46,809 bases of DNA from Bacteroides finegoldii DSM 17565. GTDB lineage: Bacteria > Bacteroidota > Bacteroidia > Bacteroidales > Bacteroidaceae. Shown here piece after piece: positions 1 to 7,443 of this stretch. The stretch spans positions 196,861-243,669 of the forward strand of contig NZ_GG688324.1 of NCBI RefSeq assembly GCF_000156195.1, given 5' to 3'. The notes under the pieces are model-generated. The model had not been told where the DNA came from. It saw only the letters and a list, made by a program, of their open reading frames with translations, and made no database searches. Each line of letters begins with the position of its first letter. Positions within the stretch are counted from its first letter, which is position 1. The position numbers and the translations under genes are program-made.

Positions 1-1842
1 ATTCTAATTATTTGTTCCTATAATCCGGCTGCCCATCAGACTTCAGTTACTATTTCCGATTATATGGAGGGATATACCAGACTGGGAGGGAAACGTGATA
101 TTATTATTGAGAATATGAACTGCAAGAGTTTCTCGGAAGCTCCTTTATGGAGTGGTATGATGACGCAAATCCTTGCTAAATATCAGGGGGGGAAGCAGCA
201 ACCGGCACAAATTATATTGTTAGGACAGGAGGCGTGGGCGGCTTATCTGTCTCAAAGGGATTCGATGCGGGTGAAAGTTCCGGTAATGTGTAGTCTGGTC
301 AGCAGCAATGTCGTGATATTGCCGGAGGATACCGTTGGAGATTTAGATAGCTGGTTGCCCGGATCTGTAGATATCTTTGAAGATCATATGAATATTCCTG
401 AATTGCAGTCGGGATTTATCAATCATTATAATATAGGAGATAATGTGCGTATGATTCGTGCGTTCTATCCCGAAACAAAACATATTGCTTTTATCTCGGA
501 TAATACGTATGGCGGCGTCACGATGCAAGCGTTGGTGCGAAAGGAAATGAAAAATTTCCCCGATCTGGATCTTATTCTGTTGGACGGAAGAAAACATACT
601 ATTTATACGATTGTAGAGGAATTACGGCATTTGCCGGAGCATACTGTTATCATCGTGGGCACTTGGCGGGTGGACATGAATGAGGGGTATTTTATGCGGA
701 ACGCCACGTATGCGATGATGGAAGCGGCTCCTGCCATTCCTACCTTTACACCTTCATCGGTGAGCCTGGGACATTGGGCTATAGGAGGTGTATTGCCCGA
801 TTATCGGAAAGTGGGAGAAGAGATGGCTATGGAATCTGTCCGGATGGATAATCAGTCCGGCAACACGGAAAAACATCTGCAGATTATTGGATCTAAGGCT
901 GTGATGGACAGTAGGAAAGCGAAAGAATGGGGACTGGATCCGAAGGCTTTGCCGTTTAGCGTGGAGCTCATCAATCAGCCGGTTTCATTCTATCAGCAGT
1001 ATACGTATCAGATATGGTCTGCTTGCACTTTGTTTGTTGTATTGGTGTTGGGGCTGTTTATTTCTCTCTTTTATTATTTCCGTACGAAGCGGTTGAAAGA
1101 CGAACTGTTGAGGTCGGACAAAGATTTGCGTGTGGCGAAAGACAGGGCGGAAGAGTCCAACCGACTAAAAAGTGCTTTCCTGGCAAACATGAGTCATGAG
1201 ATACGTACACCGCTGAACTCAATTGTCGGATTCTCGGATGTGTTGGCTGTGGAAGGAAGTACGGAGGAGGAACGTCAGTCCTATTTTCAGATTATCAAGA
1301 CTAATTCAGATTTACTGCTTCGCCTGATTAATGATATTCTTGACCTTTCGCGACTGGAGGCTAACCGGGTGACGCTAACTTGGGAGGAGTGTGATATCGT
1401 ACTGTTGTGTCGGCAGGTGGTTGCTTCCGTTAGTTTTTCACGGCAATCTTCGGACAATCAGTTTCTGTTTACCACTTCTTTTGAGACGTACCGGATGGAG
1501 ACGGATATACAGCGTATGCAGCAGGTGATTATCAATCTCTTGTCGAATGCTGATAAGTTTACGAAAAAGGGGAAGATTACATTGGACTTTTCTGTCGATG
1601 AAAAAACGGGAATGGCGGTTTTCTCAGTGACTGACACCGGATGCGGTATCCCGAAAGAAAAACAGAAACTTGTGTTCGAACGCTTTGAAAAACTGAATGA
1701 GTATGCTCAGGGAACCGGATTGGGGTTGTCTATCTGTAAATTGATCGTATCTAAATGGAAGGGAGCTATATGGATTGATCCCGACTATACAGGCGGGGCA
1801 CGATTTATATTCTCGCATCCTCTAAAAATAGAAAAAGAATGA
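1..1842 (+). CDS. sensor histidine kinase with periplasmic binding-protein-like sensor (5' truncated)
   Basis: The reading frame is open from base 1, so the true start lies upstream of the window; the first in-frame ATG is at 64. The first ~310 residues (counted from 64) look like an extracytoplasmic substrate-binding-protein-like sensor region. A single membrane segment (about residues 317-339) follows, then a short linker and a HisKA domain whose phosphoacceptor is H378 in NMSHEIRTPLN. The HATPase domain shows the N box (NLLSNADKF), G1 (DTGCGIP) and G2 (GTGLGLSI). No receiver domain follows, so this is a classical rather than hybrid kinase and its response regulator is not next to it. The stop overlaps the start of the next gene by 4 bp (ATGA), indicating translational coupling to a secreted nucleotidase. 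The ligand is unknown; a nucleotide or nucleoside signal is only a guess from the neighbour. Confidence 0.85.
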   Translation: MLIICSYNPAAHQTSVTISDYMEGYTRLGGKRDIIIENMNCKSFSEAPLWSGMMTQILAKYQGGKQQPAQIILLGQEAWAAYLSQRDSMRVKVPVMCSLVSSNVVILPEDTVGDLDSWLPGSVDIFEDHMNIPELQSGFINHYNIGDNVRMIRAFYPETKHIAFISDNTYGGVTMQALVRKEMKNFPDLDLILLDGRKHTIYTIVEELRHLPEHTVIIVGTWRVDMNEGYFMRNATYAMMEAAPAIPTFTPSSVSLGHWAIGGVLPDYRKVGEEMAMESVRMDNQSGNTEKHLQIIGSKAVMDSRKAKEWGLDPKALPFSVELINQPVSFYQQYTYQIWSACTLFVVLVLGLFISLFYYFRTKRLKDELLRSDKDLRVAKDRAEESNRLKSAFLANMSHEIRTPLNSIVGFSDVLAVEGSTEEERQSYFQIIKTNSDLLLRLINDILDLSRLEANRVTLTWEECDIVLLCRQVVASVSFSRQSSDNQFLFTTSFETYRMETDIQRMQQVIINLLSNADKFTKKGKITLDFSVDEKTGMAVFSVTDTGCGIPKEKQKLVFERFEKLNEYAQGTGLGLSICKLIVSKWKGAIWIDPDYTGGARFIFSHPLKIEKE

Positions 1843-3584
1843 AACGAATAACATTGATTTATGCTTGGCTTTTCTGTCTGACACTGTCCGTTGCAGCACA
1901 GGAAAAGGTAGTGAAGTTGAAGATTGTACAGACAAGTGATGTACACGGAAATTATTATCCTTACAATTTTATAACCCGTCAGGAATGGAAAGGGAGTCTG
2001 GCCCGGATATACTCATTTGTTGAGAAGGAACGCCGGGAGTATAAAGATAATCTGATATTGCTGGATAATGGGGATATTCTGCAAGGACAGCCTACCGCTT
2101 ATTACTATAATTATATAGATACCGTGTCTCCGCATCTTTGTGCGGAGATGATGAATTATATGAAATATGATGCGGGCAATATGGGAAATCATGATGTGGA
2201 AACTGGACGTGCTGTATTCGACCGTTGGATTGAAACCTGTGACTTTCCTGTACTGGGAGCCAATATCATTGATACGTCTACGGGGAAACCTCATCTTCCT
2301 CCTTATAAAGTGTTGGAACGGGACGGGGTGAAGATCGTCGTTTTGGGGATGATTACACCGGCCATTCCTGCCTGGCTTTCGGAAAATCTGTGGAGAGGGC
2401 TTCGTTTTGACGATATGGAGGAGACGGCTCGCAAATGGATGAAGATAATCCGTGCAAAGGAGAATCCGGATGTGGTCATCGGGTTGTTCCATGCCGGACA
2501 GGATGCGTTTAAGATGTCCGGTAAATATAATGAGAATGCGTCTCTGAATGTGGCAAAGAATATTCCGGGATTCGATGTGGTATTGATGGGACATGATCAT
2601 GCCCGCGAATGTAAGAAGGTGATGAATGTTGCCGGAGATTCGGTGTTGGTTATTGATCCGGCAAGCAATGGAGTGGTGCTGTCCAATGTCGACATCACTT
2701 TGAAGTTGAAGGATGGCAAGGTACTGAGCAAGGATATTCAAGGTGTATTGACGGAGACAAAGGATTATGGTGTCAGCGAGGATTTTATGAAACGTTTCGC
2801 TCCGCAGTATGAGGCTGTGCGGAAGTTTGTGTCCAAGAAAATCGGTACGTTTACTGAGGATATCTCTACGCATCCTTCTTTCTTCGGTCCTTCTGCTTTC
2901 ATCGATCTGATACATACTTTGCAGCTCGATATCACGGGAGCCGACATTTCTTTTGCAGCACCGCTTTCATTCGATGCGGAAATTAAGAAAGGGGATGTGT
3001 TCGTCAGTGATATGTTCAACTTATATAAGTATGAAAATATGCTGTACGTGATGACTTTGTCCGGTAAAGAAATCAAGGATTTTCTGGAGATGTCTTATTT
3101 CATGTGGACTAACCGGATGAAATCACCGGACGACCATTTGCTGTGGTTCAAGGAAAAACGTCGGGATGGTGCGGAGGACAGGGCTTCTTTCCAGAATTTC
3201 AGTTTTAACTTTGATTCGGCTTCCGGCATAATCTATACGGTGGATGTTACTAAACCGAAAGGGGAGAAGATTACGATTGTCAGTATGGCAGATGGCTCTC
3301 CTTTCGATATAAATAAGATTTATAAAGTGGCGTTGAATTCTTATCGTGGTAATGGCGGCGGTGAATTGTTGACAAAGGGCTCGGGCATTCCTCAAGAGAA
3401 ATTGAAAGACCGTATCATTTTCTCTACTGATAAGGATCTTCGTTTTTACCTGATGAATTACATTGAGGAGAAAGGGGGAATGAGTCCGAAAGCGTTGAAT
3501 CAGTGGAAATTCGTTCCGGAGGAGTGGACTGTTCCTGCTGCCCGGCGTGACGCTGAATATCTGTTCGGGGTGGTCAATAAGTAG
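1839..3584 (+). CDS. secreted 5'-nucleotidase / 2',3'-cyclic phosphodiesterase family metallophosphatase
   Basis: This 581-aa protein has a signal peptide (about residues 1-20, AAQ|E). Its N-terminal calcineurin-like metallophosphatase domain carries the two-metal site motifs: D34-x-H36 in SDVHG, D79 in DNGD, N117-H118 in GNHD, the later His in LFHAG, and MGHDHA near residue 255. The C-terminal half fits a 5'-nucleotidase substrate-binding domain, including a NGGGEL-type stretch. UshA/CpdB-like enzymes hydrolyse nucleotides or cyclic nucleotides in the periplasm, releasing nucleoside and phosphate. There is no LPXTG anchor or lipobox. It is encoded in an overlapping pair with the upstream histidine kinase, so the two are probably co-expressed. 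Exact substrate preference cannot be read from the sequence. Confidence 0.88.
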   Translation: MKRITLIYAWLFCLTLSVAAQEKVVKLKIVQTSDVHGNYYPYNFITRQEWKGSLARIYSFVEKERREYKDNLILLDNGDILQGQPTAYYYNYIDTVSPHLCAEMMNYMKYDAGNMGNHDVETGRAVFDRWIETCDFPVLGANIIDTSTGKPHLPPYKVLERDGVKIVVLGMITPAIPAWLSENLWRGLRFDDMEETARKWMKIIRAKENPDVVIGLFHAGQDAFKMSGKYNENASLNVAKNIPGFDVVLMGHDHARECKKVMNVAGDSVLVIDPASNGVVLSNVDITLKLKDGKVLSKDIQGVLTETKDYGVSEDFMKRFAPQYEAVRKFVSKKIGTFTEDISTHPSFFGPSAFIDLIHTLQLDITGADISFAAPLSFDAEIKKGDVFVSDMFNLYKYENMLYVMTLSGKEIKDFLEMSYFMWTNRMKSPDDHLLWFKEKRRDGAEDRASFQNFSFNFDSASGIIYTVDVTKPKGEKITIVSMADGSPFDINKIYKVALNSYRGNGGGELLTKGSGIPQEKLKDRIIFSTDKDLRFYLMNYIEEKGGMSPKALNQWKFVPEEWTVPAARRDAEYLFGVVNK

Positions 3585-3623
3585 CCAAAAATGTTCATTT
3601 TGTCTGGTGATACTCTGTTTTGA

Positions 3624-3655
3624 CTTGTATATCTGATTTATTGCTGGTATATTTG
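3624..3655 (+). promoter_or_regulatory. Bacteroides-type promoter upstream of the AraC regulator
   Basis: TATATTTG at 3648-3655 matches the TAnnTTTG -7 element, with a CTTG -33-like box at 3624-3627 (20-nt spacer). The start codon follows 19 nt after the -7 box. Confidence 0.6.
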
Positions 3656-3674
3656 TCGCAAAAAGAGAGAGAGT

Positions 3675-4577
3675 ATGGATATTCAAAATGTTCCTAAAGT
3701 AGGTATTTCTTCTGTAGTTCATTCTAAACATATAGATGCTGATAGCATTGATGTCATTGATAATGATATAGCGCTCTTCGATTCGGAGAGCGTTATTTCC
3801 TTATATAGCGGTCCCAGCAAGTTAGAGGTATTGACAATAGGACTTTGCCTGGAAGGTGAGGGGACTTTTAATATTAATCTGCAGGATTTTCAATTATCTT
3901 CGGGAGGGATGGTGATAGCCCTGCCGAGCCAGATTATAGAACACCGGCAGTTTAGTCCCGACTTCAAGGGAATCTTCTTTGCGGTATCCAAGAGTTTGCT
4001 GGAGACATTGCCTAAAGTAGGCAATCTGCTTGCATTGTTTTTCTATCTGAAGGATTATCCTTGTTTTAGCCTGACTCCGAACGAGCAGCGCACGGTGCAG
4101 GAATATCATACGTTTATCAGAAAGAGGTTGAGGAGTAAAGGGGATCTGTATCGCAGGGAGGTCGTGCTCGGACTGATGCAGGGTTTCTTTTTTGAATTGT
4201 GCAACATTTTTAACAATCATGCGCCTGCAGTCACTGCTTCGGTGAAGTCGAAAAGCCGGAAAGAGTATATCTTTGAACGTTTCTATGAAACGCTGGTAGA
4301 ATCTTATCAATCAGAACGTAGTGTGAAGTTTTATGCTGACCAGCTGTGTCTGACACCGAAACATCTTTCCGGAGTTGTGAAAGAGGTGAGTGGAAAGACC
4401 GTGGGCGAGTGGATCGATGAGTTTGTGATCTTGGAAGCAAAAGCACTTCTAAACTCCTCAAGCATGAATATACAGGAGATAGCTGACCGCTTGAGCTTTG
4501 CCAACCAGTCCTTCTTCGGGAAATATTTTAAGCATTATACGGGGATGTCTCCCAAAGAATATCGGAAGAACCGATAA
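3675..4577 (+). CDS. AraC family transcriptional regulator
   Basis: The 300-aa protein has an N-terminal cupin-like ligand/dimerisation region (about residues 20-170) and a C-terminal AraC/XylS double helix-turn-helix (about residues 205-298). The second HTH shows the family hallmark I-x-x-I-A-x-x-L-x-F followed by SFFGKYFKHYTGMSPKEYR. It has no membrane segment, so it is a one-component cytoplasmic regulator rather than a hybrid two-component protein. It has its own promoter and lies 90 bp after the nucleotidase gene. It ends 5 bp from the convergent Crp/Fnr-type regulator. Target genes are unknown. Confidence 0.9.
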   Translation: MDIQNVPKVGISSVVHSKHIDADSIDVIDNDIALFDSESVISLYSGPSKLEVLTIGLCLEGEGTFNINLQDFQLSSGGMVIALPSQIIEHRQFSPDFKGIFFAVSKSLLETLPKVGNLLALFFYLKDYPCFSLTPNEQRTVQEYHTFIRKRLRSKGDLYRREVVLGLMQGFFFELCNIFNNHAPAVTASVKSKSRKEYIFERFYETLVESYQSERSVKFYADQLCLTPKHLSGVVKEVSGKTVGEWIDEFVILEAKALLNSSSMNIQEIADRLSFANQSFFGKYFKHYTGMSPKEYRKNR

Positions 4578-4582
4578 TGTGT

Positions 4583-5167
4583 TTACAGAACTCCGGAGCG
4601 TACGCGGCTCAAGGTCTCCGGTGTCATCAGCAGGTAAGAGGCTATGTGTGCCAAAGGAGCGCGTTTGATGATTTCCGGATGTGTCTCGAGCAGGAGATTA
4701 TAGCGTTCGCGGGCGGATTCAAAGCGCCAGGAGTCAGCTTTGACTTGCGATACAATTAAAGAGTATTCCAATATTTTCTGATAGAACATATTGATTTCCC
4801 AATTTTCTCTCGCCAGCTTCTGTATCATGTCGCGGGGGAAAAGGTAGATAATGGAAGGTTCCAGTGTCTCCACTATAAGCCGGGTAGGTACTTGCTTCAA
4901 GAAACTTTCAATGCACATCACGATACATCCTTCGTAAGAGAAATGCTCGGTAACGTCTTTCCCGTTTTTGTAGTAGTATTGTCTGAGCATACCTTTACCG
5001 ACGAATACAATCTCGTGAGCGACCTCTCCCTCATTCAGTGCAATGGCTCCTTTGGGAAACTCTTCACGGATCAGTATACTTTCTATCTGCCGTCTTCCCT
5101 CTATACTCATTTCCGGAAAGCGGGAATTTACAACGGCATTCACAGTTTCTCTTAACAATGTATCCAT
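4583..5167 (-). CDS. Crp/Fnr family transcriptional regulator
   Basis: This 194-aa protein has a cyclic-nucleotide-binding-type beta-roll (about residues 20-115, including FPKGAIALNEGE). A helical linker follows, then a short C-terminal HTH ending in MTPETLSRVRSG, the typical recognition-helix signature TPETLSRxR of Bacteroidetes Crp-like regulators. There is no N-terminal cysteine cluster as in FNR, so oxygen sensing through an Fe-S cluster is unlikely. Bacteroidetes members of this group often do not need cAMP; the ligand is unknown. It is divergent from the lipoprotein gene at 5276, and the two promoters sit about 45 bp apart, so it may regulate that neighbour (inference). Confidence 0.88.
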   Translation of the reverse strand: MDTLLRETVNAVVNSRFPEMSIEGRRQIESILIREEFPKGAIALNEGEVAHEIVFVGKGMLRQYYYKNGKDVTEHFSYEGCIVMCIESFLKQVPTRLIVETLEPSIIYLFPRDMIQKLARENWEINMFYQKILEYSLIVSQVKADSWRFESARERYNLLLETHPEIIKRAPLAHIASYLLMTPETLSRVRSGVL

Positions 5168-5189
5168 GTCTTTTTTGTTTTGGTGTGTG

Positions 5190-5197
5190 CAAAAATA
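5190..5197 (-). promoter_or_regulatory. -7 element for the Crp/Fnr-type regulator
   Basis: The minus strand reads TATTTTTG, a match to TAnnTTTG, 22 nt before the ATG at 5167. I found no clear -33 box at standard spacing. Confidence 0.5.
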
Positions 5198-5240
5198 CTA
5201 AAAACGGTTGATATAAATCAATTGCAGCACAAAAAAGATG

Positions 5241-5248
5241 TATATTTG
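5241..5248 (+). promoter_or_regulatory. -7 element for the lipoprotein gene; decides its start
   Basis: TATATTTG is a full match to TAnnTTTG. Transcription would begin near 5255, which excludes the upstream in-frame ATG at 5180 and supports the ATG at 5276. Confidence 0.55.
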
Positions 5249-5275
5249 TTATTAAATCAAGATATAGAAAAGATT

Positions 5276-6007
5276 ATGAATAAGATAATAGGATTAGCAG
5301 TATTGCTGCTATGCGTTTGTGGCTGTGCGAAGGATGATGATGCGATTTATTATCCGGTAGGCAATGTGGATATTGAAAGGGGGGATGTCGCTCTGGAAGA
5401 TGGAAAGGGAGAATTGGTAGCCGGGAGTTATAATGAGGAGGATTATGTGCTGGATACGCTGGCGCAGTATCCGGGAGATCCTACTCTTGGCAAACTGACG
5501 TTTATGATTGATCTGAAGAATCAGTTGGCGAGACAGGAAGCTGGCGGATTTAACGGAATCGGTAAATCGGGATTGACAATGAGTCTGGGATATAAGAATG
5601 GTGACTATCCGTCGGAAAGTCAGATACCTGTTTATACTTCTCCTGATGTAACTGCTGCGTATGCGGTTAAACTCCGTTTAAAAGGGGAGCTTGCTTTGGC
5701 AGGAGATGAATGGATGATTGATTACATTTATGTGCAATTGGCTGGCTTATTTCAACCTTATCCGCCTGCGTCCTTTCCTGAAGTGTTTATGTGTAAAGGT
5801 GGTGAGCAGCCATTTGCTGCTTTTGACTCTTTTCGTAGGACTTGGACATTTGATATTACTTACAGCCGTTCCGGTCTTTCTTTCAGTCAGTTATATTTCA
5901 ATTTATTCTTGAATTTGGCAGGGCAGAAACGGGAAGAGAGAATTAGGTTGAGGATTGATAAAGAATCTTTCTTTGAGGTGTATAAATTAAACGAGGAAAT
6001 GAATTGA
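5276..6007 (+). CDS. lipoprotein of unknown function
   Basis: The 243-aa protein starts with a lipoprotein signal peptide: a hydrophobic stretch followed by CVCGC, with C17 the probable lipidation site. KDDD follows, the acidic context common in surface-exposed Bacteroides lipoproteins. The start at 5276 is chosen over an in-frame ATG at 5180 because the promoter box lies at 5241-5248 and only the 5276 start gives an N-terminal signal peptide. The rest is mostly predicted beta strand with no recognised catalytic motif. It resembles in general style small Bacteroides lipoproteins of DUF4843 type, but I cannot confirm membership. It is divergent from a Crp/Fnr-type regulator. Its stop codon sits in the loop of a perfect hairpin. 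Confidence 0.8.
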   Translation: MNKIIGLAVLLLCVCGCAKDDDAIYYPVGNVDIERGDVALEDGKGELVAGSYNEEDYVLDTLAQYPGDPTLGKLTFMIDLKNQLARQEAGGFNGIGKSGLTMSLGYKNGDYPSESQIPVYTSPDVTAAYAVKLRLKGELALAGDEWMIDYIYVQLAGLFQPYPPASFPEVFMCKGGEQPFAAFDSFRRTWTFDITYSRSGLSFSQLYFNLFLNLAGQKREERIRLRIDKESFFEVYKLNEEMN

Positions 6008-6021
6008 TTCATTTCCTCGTT
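5990..6021. terminator. perfect 14-bp hairpin between convergent lipoprotein and tRNA-Glu genes
   Basis: Arms 5990-6003 and 6008-6021 are perfectly complementary, with a TTGA tetraloop that contains the lipoprotein stop codon (6005-6007). On the minus strand the hairpin follows the tRNA-Glu 3' end by 3 nt and is followed by a U-rich stretch, so it probably terminates the tRNA transcript. On the plus strand the run of T is weak. Confidence 0.65.
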
Positions 6022-6024
6022 GTG

Positions 6025-6096
6025 TAGTGGGTACGAGAATCGAACTCGTATTACATGCGTGAGAGGCATGTGTCCTAACCGTTAGACGAACCCACC
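6025..6096 (-). tRNA. tRNA-Glu (anticodon CTC)
   Basis: The minus strand folds as a 72-nt cloverleaf. The acceptor is GGTGGGT/ACCCACT (terminal G-U pair), the D stem GTCT/GGAC, and the anticodon stem CATGC/GCATG with loop CTCTCAC (anticodon CTC, reads GAG). The T stem is ACGAG/CTCGT with TTCGATT loop, and the discriminator is A. CCA is not encoded. No Bacteroides -7 box is visible directly upstream, so it may depend on the tRNA-Ser promoter. Confidence 0.93.
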
Positions 6097-6112
6097 GGAT
6101 TTTGATTGATTT

Positions 6113-6148
6113 AAAAAGAGCTAAGTCTTAAAATACTTAGCTCTTTTT
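6113..6148. terminator. bidirectional terminator-like hairpin between tRNA-Ser and tRNA-Glu
   Basis: Perfect 13-bp arms (6113-6125 and 6136-6148) surround a 10-nt loop. The arms carry A5 and T5 ends, so a U run follows the stem on either strand. On the minus strand it lies directly after tRNA-Ser and before tRNA-Glu. Confidence 0.7.
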
Positions 6149-6162
6149 ATTTTGAGATTTTG

Positions 6163-6249
6163 CGGAAGCTGGGGGATTCGAACCCCCGGTACCCTTACGA
6201 GTACGTCAGTTTAGCAAACTGGTGGTTTCAGCCACTCACCCAAACTTCC
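6163..6249 (-). tRNA. tRNA-Ser (anticodon GCT)
   Basis: This is an 87-nt class II tRNA with a long variable arm. The acceptor is GGAAGTT/AGCTTCC with discriminator G. The anticodon loop TTGCTAA gives GCT, reading AGC/AGT. The T arm has stem GGGGG/CCCCC around TTCGAAT. CCA is not encoded. A 7-bp inverted repeat in the 5' leader (6256-6262 with 6271-6277) may form a hairpin in the precursor. Confidence 0.94.
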
Positions 6250-6279
6250 TTGAACCCGCATTCTCTCTCAAATGCGGTG

Positions 6280-6311
6280 CAAAGATAGGGGGAAGTTTTT
6301 GACTATGCAAA
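6280..6311 (-). promoter_or_regulatory. promoter of tRNA-Ser
   Basis: The minus strand shows TTTG (6308-6311), a 20-nt spacer and TATCTTTG (6280-6287), about 30 nt before the mature 5' end at 6249. This is a near-ideal Bacteroides primary-sigma promoter. Confidence 0.75.
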
Positions 6312-6509
6312 TCTTTTAGCAAGATTTTTTTTACTTGTTTTTCAATAATGGAGATAACCCTCTATGTTTCAAATGTTAAACGAAATAATTTTTTTCGAAG
6401 TTTTTTAGGGCTTGTTTCATTTCTATTCAGAAACGTTCATAAAATGCCGCTATAAGTAAAAGATGCATTGGATTTATTGAATAAAAGAGGGGAGATAATG
6501 TAGGTGTAT
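6312..6509. other. AT-rich intergenic stretch without recognised gene
   Basis: I see no credible reading frame, RNA or strong repeat here. The sequence is AT-rich, with T runs near 6325 and 6390. Confidence 0.5.
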
Positions 6510-6576
6510 AAAAAAAGGCTATCTATCCCAGACAGCCAATCTTTTTGTTAACCTTAAATCTAATACTATGAAAAAC
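6510..6576 (-). ncRNA. predicted small RNA with own promoter and terminator
   Basis: On the minus strand a full promoter (6583-6613) is followed by about 40 nt of mostly unstructured sequence. A hairpin comes next: GGCTGTCT (6537-6530), loop GGGAT, and AGATAGCC (6524-6517), with one G-U pair, directly followed by seven T (6516-6510). No long reading frame exists. Expected size is about 67 nt. The body contains ATAGTATTAGATTTAAGG. Promoter and terminator are seen in the sequence; that the transcript exists and acts as a regulatory RNA is inference. Confidence 0.65.
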
Positions 6577-6582
6577 ACATTG

Positions 6583-6613
6583 CAAATATACGGACTTCTG
6601 TGATATCTGCAAA
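6583..6613 (-). promoter_or_regulatory. promoter of the predicted small RNA at 6510-6576
   Basis: The minus strand has TTTG (6610-6613), exactly 19 nt, then TATATTTG (6583-6590): a full match to the Bacteroides consensus. Confidence 0.75.
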
Positions 6614-6756
6614 TAATACAAGAAAAAACGGATGTTTTATAACATTGATTAAATGTTTACTTCTTATATTCTATTTTTATTAAGACTTTGGGTACTTGGA
6701 ATGAGCTGTGCACGGTATTATACCATTAAATCTCAAGCGTGGGGATTTGCCCCTAT

Positions 6757-6794
6757 AAGTAGGTAATTTCCTCCTGAAAAGTAGGATTTTTCAG
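6757..6794 (+). promoter_or_regulatory. repeat and inverted-repeat module upstream of the small lipoprotein
   Basis: Two copies of AAGTAGG (6757-6763 and 6779-6785) are spaced 22 bp apart. The second copy lies in an inverted repeat CTGAAAA / TTTTCAG (6774-6780 and 6788-6794) that abuts the -33 region. The arrangement suggests a regulator-binding site. Confidence 0.4.
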
Positions 6795-6825
6795 TTTCAA
6801 GGGGAAAATTCATTCTATACTTTTG
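6795..6825 (+). promoter_or_regulatory. promoter of the small lipoprotein
   Basis: TACTTTTG (6818-6825) matches TAnnTTTG. TTTC at 6795-6798 stands in for the -33 box with a 19-nt spacer. Confidence 0.55.
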
Positions 6826-6882
6826 TCATATCGAAGGATAAATGATAGATATTAATAAACGAATCATTAAAAATAAAGGAAT

Positions 6883-7326
6883 ATGAAAACGAACACATTT
6901 AAATATTTAGGTCTGGCTTTGATGGCTGTATTGATGGTCGGTCTTACTTCTTGCGAAGTGGAGATAGACAGTTTCTACGATGATGATAATAACGGACCGG
7001 GTTATTACAACCGTTCGGCCGATTTGTGTAGCCGCACTTGGGTCAGTTTTTATCGGGATATAGACAACAACTACTGCTGTCAGGAACTGGATTTCTTTTT
7101 AGATCGTACAGGAATAGACTACATACGGGTGGAATATCCGGACGGATATGTGGAAGAATTTGAATATAAGTTCCGTTGGAGTTGGGAAAATTTCGCGCAA
7201 ACTTCCATCCGTATGTCGTATGGGCCCAATGATGTTTCCTACCTGGACGACGTATATATTGGGGGCAACAGGTTGAGTGGCTATCTGGATGGGCGGAATA
7301 ATTTTGTGGAATATCAAGGAAGATAA
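6883..7326 (+). CDS. small lipoprotein of unknown function, lipocalin-like strand pattern
   Basis: The 147-aa protein has a clear lipoprotein signal peptide with lipobox GLTSC (C24), followed by acidic residues and a DDDNN linker. The mature part alternates short predicted beta strands. It opens with a L-x-x-R-T-W segment and ends with a G-x-x-L-x-G-Y turn, a pattern seen in small Bacteroides lipocalin-like lipoproteins. I do not recognise a named family and no catalytic motif is visible. It has its own promoter behind a repeat-rich regulatory module and a 5' leader of about 50 nt. It is probably a membrane-anchored periplasmic or surface protein; function unknown. Confidence 0.8.
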   Translation: MKTNTFKYLGLALMAVLMVGLTSCEVEIDSFYDDDNNGPGYYNRSADLCSRTWVSFYRDIDNNYCCQELDFFLDRTGIDYIRVEYPDGYVEEFEYKFRWSWENFAQTSIRMSYGPNDVSYLDDVYIGGNRLSGYLDGRNNFVEYQGR

Positions 7327-7390
7327 GAAAGATGATATAAAGAATATCAGCACGAGGCATGAGTAGGGCGTAAAATGAAAGCATAAAAGT

Positions 7391-7421
7391 TTTGAATGGG
7401 ACTAAATAGTTTTTATCTTTG
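7391..7421 (+). promoter_or_regulatory. promoter of the AspT/YidE-type transporter
   Basis: TTTG (7391-7394), exactly 19 nt, then TATCTTTG (7414-7421). The start codon follows 22 nt later, giving a very short leader. Confidence 0.75.
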
Positions 7422-7443
7422 CGCCCTGTTAGTTTGAAAATAC

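Noticed and set aside
2013..2915. 300-codon frame antisense to the nucleotidase
   Set aside because: The plus-strand gene has a full set of catalytic motifs, a signal peptide and operon context; the antisense frame has none.
5180..5275. Longer N terminus for the 243-aa lipoprotein
   Set aside because: The promoter -7 box at 5241-5248 lies inside this extension, and only the 5276 start gives a proper lipoprotein signal peptide.
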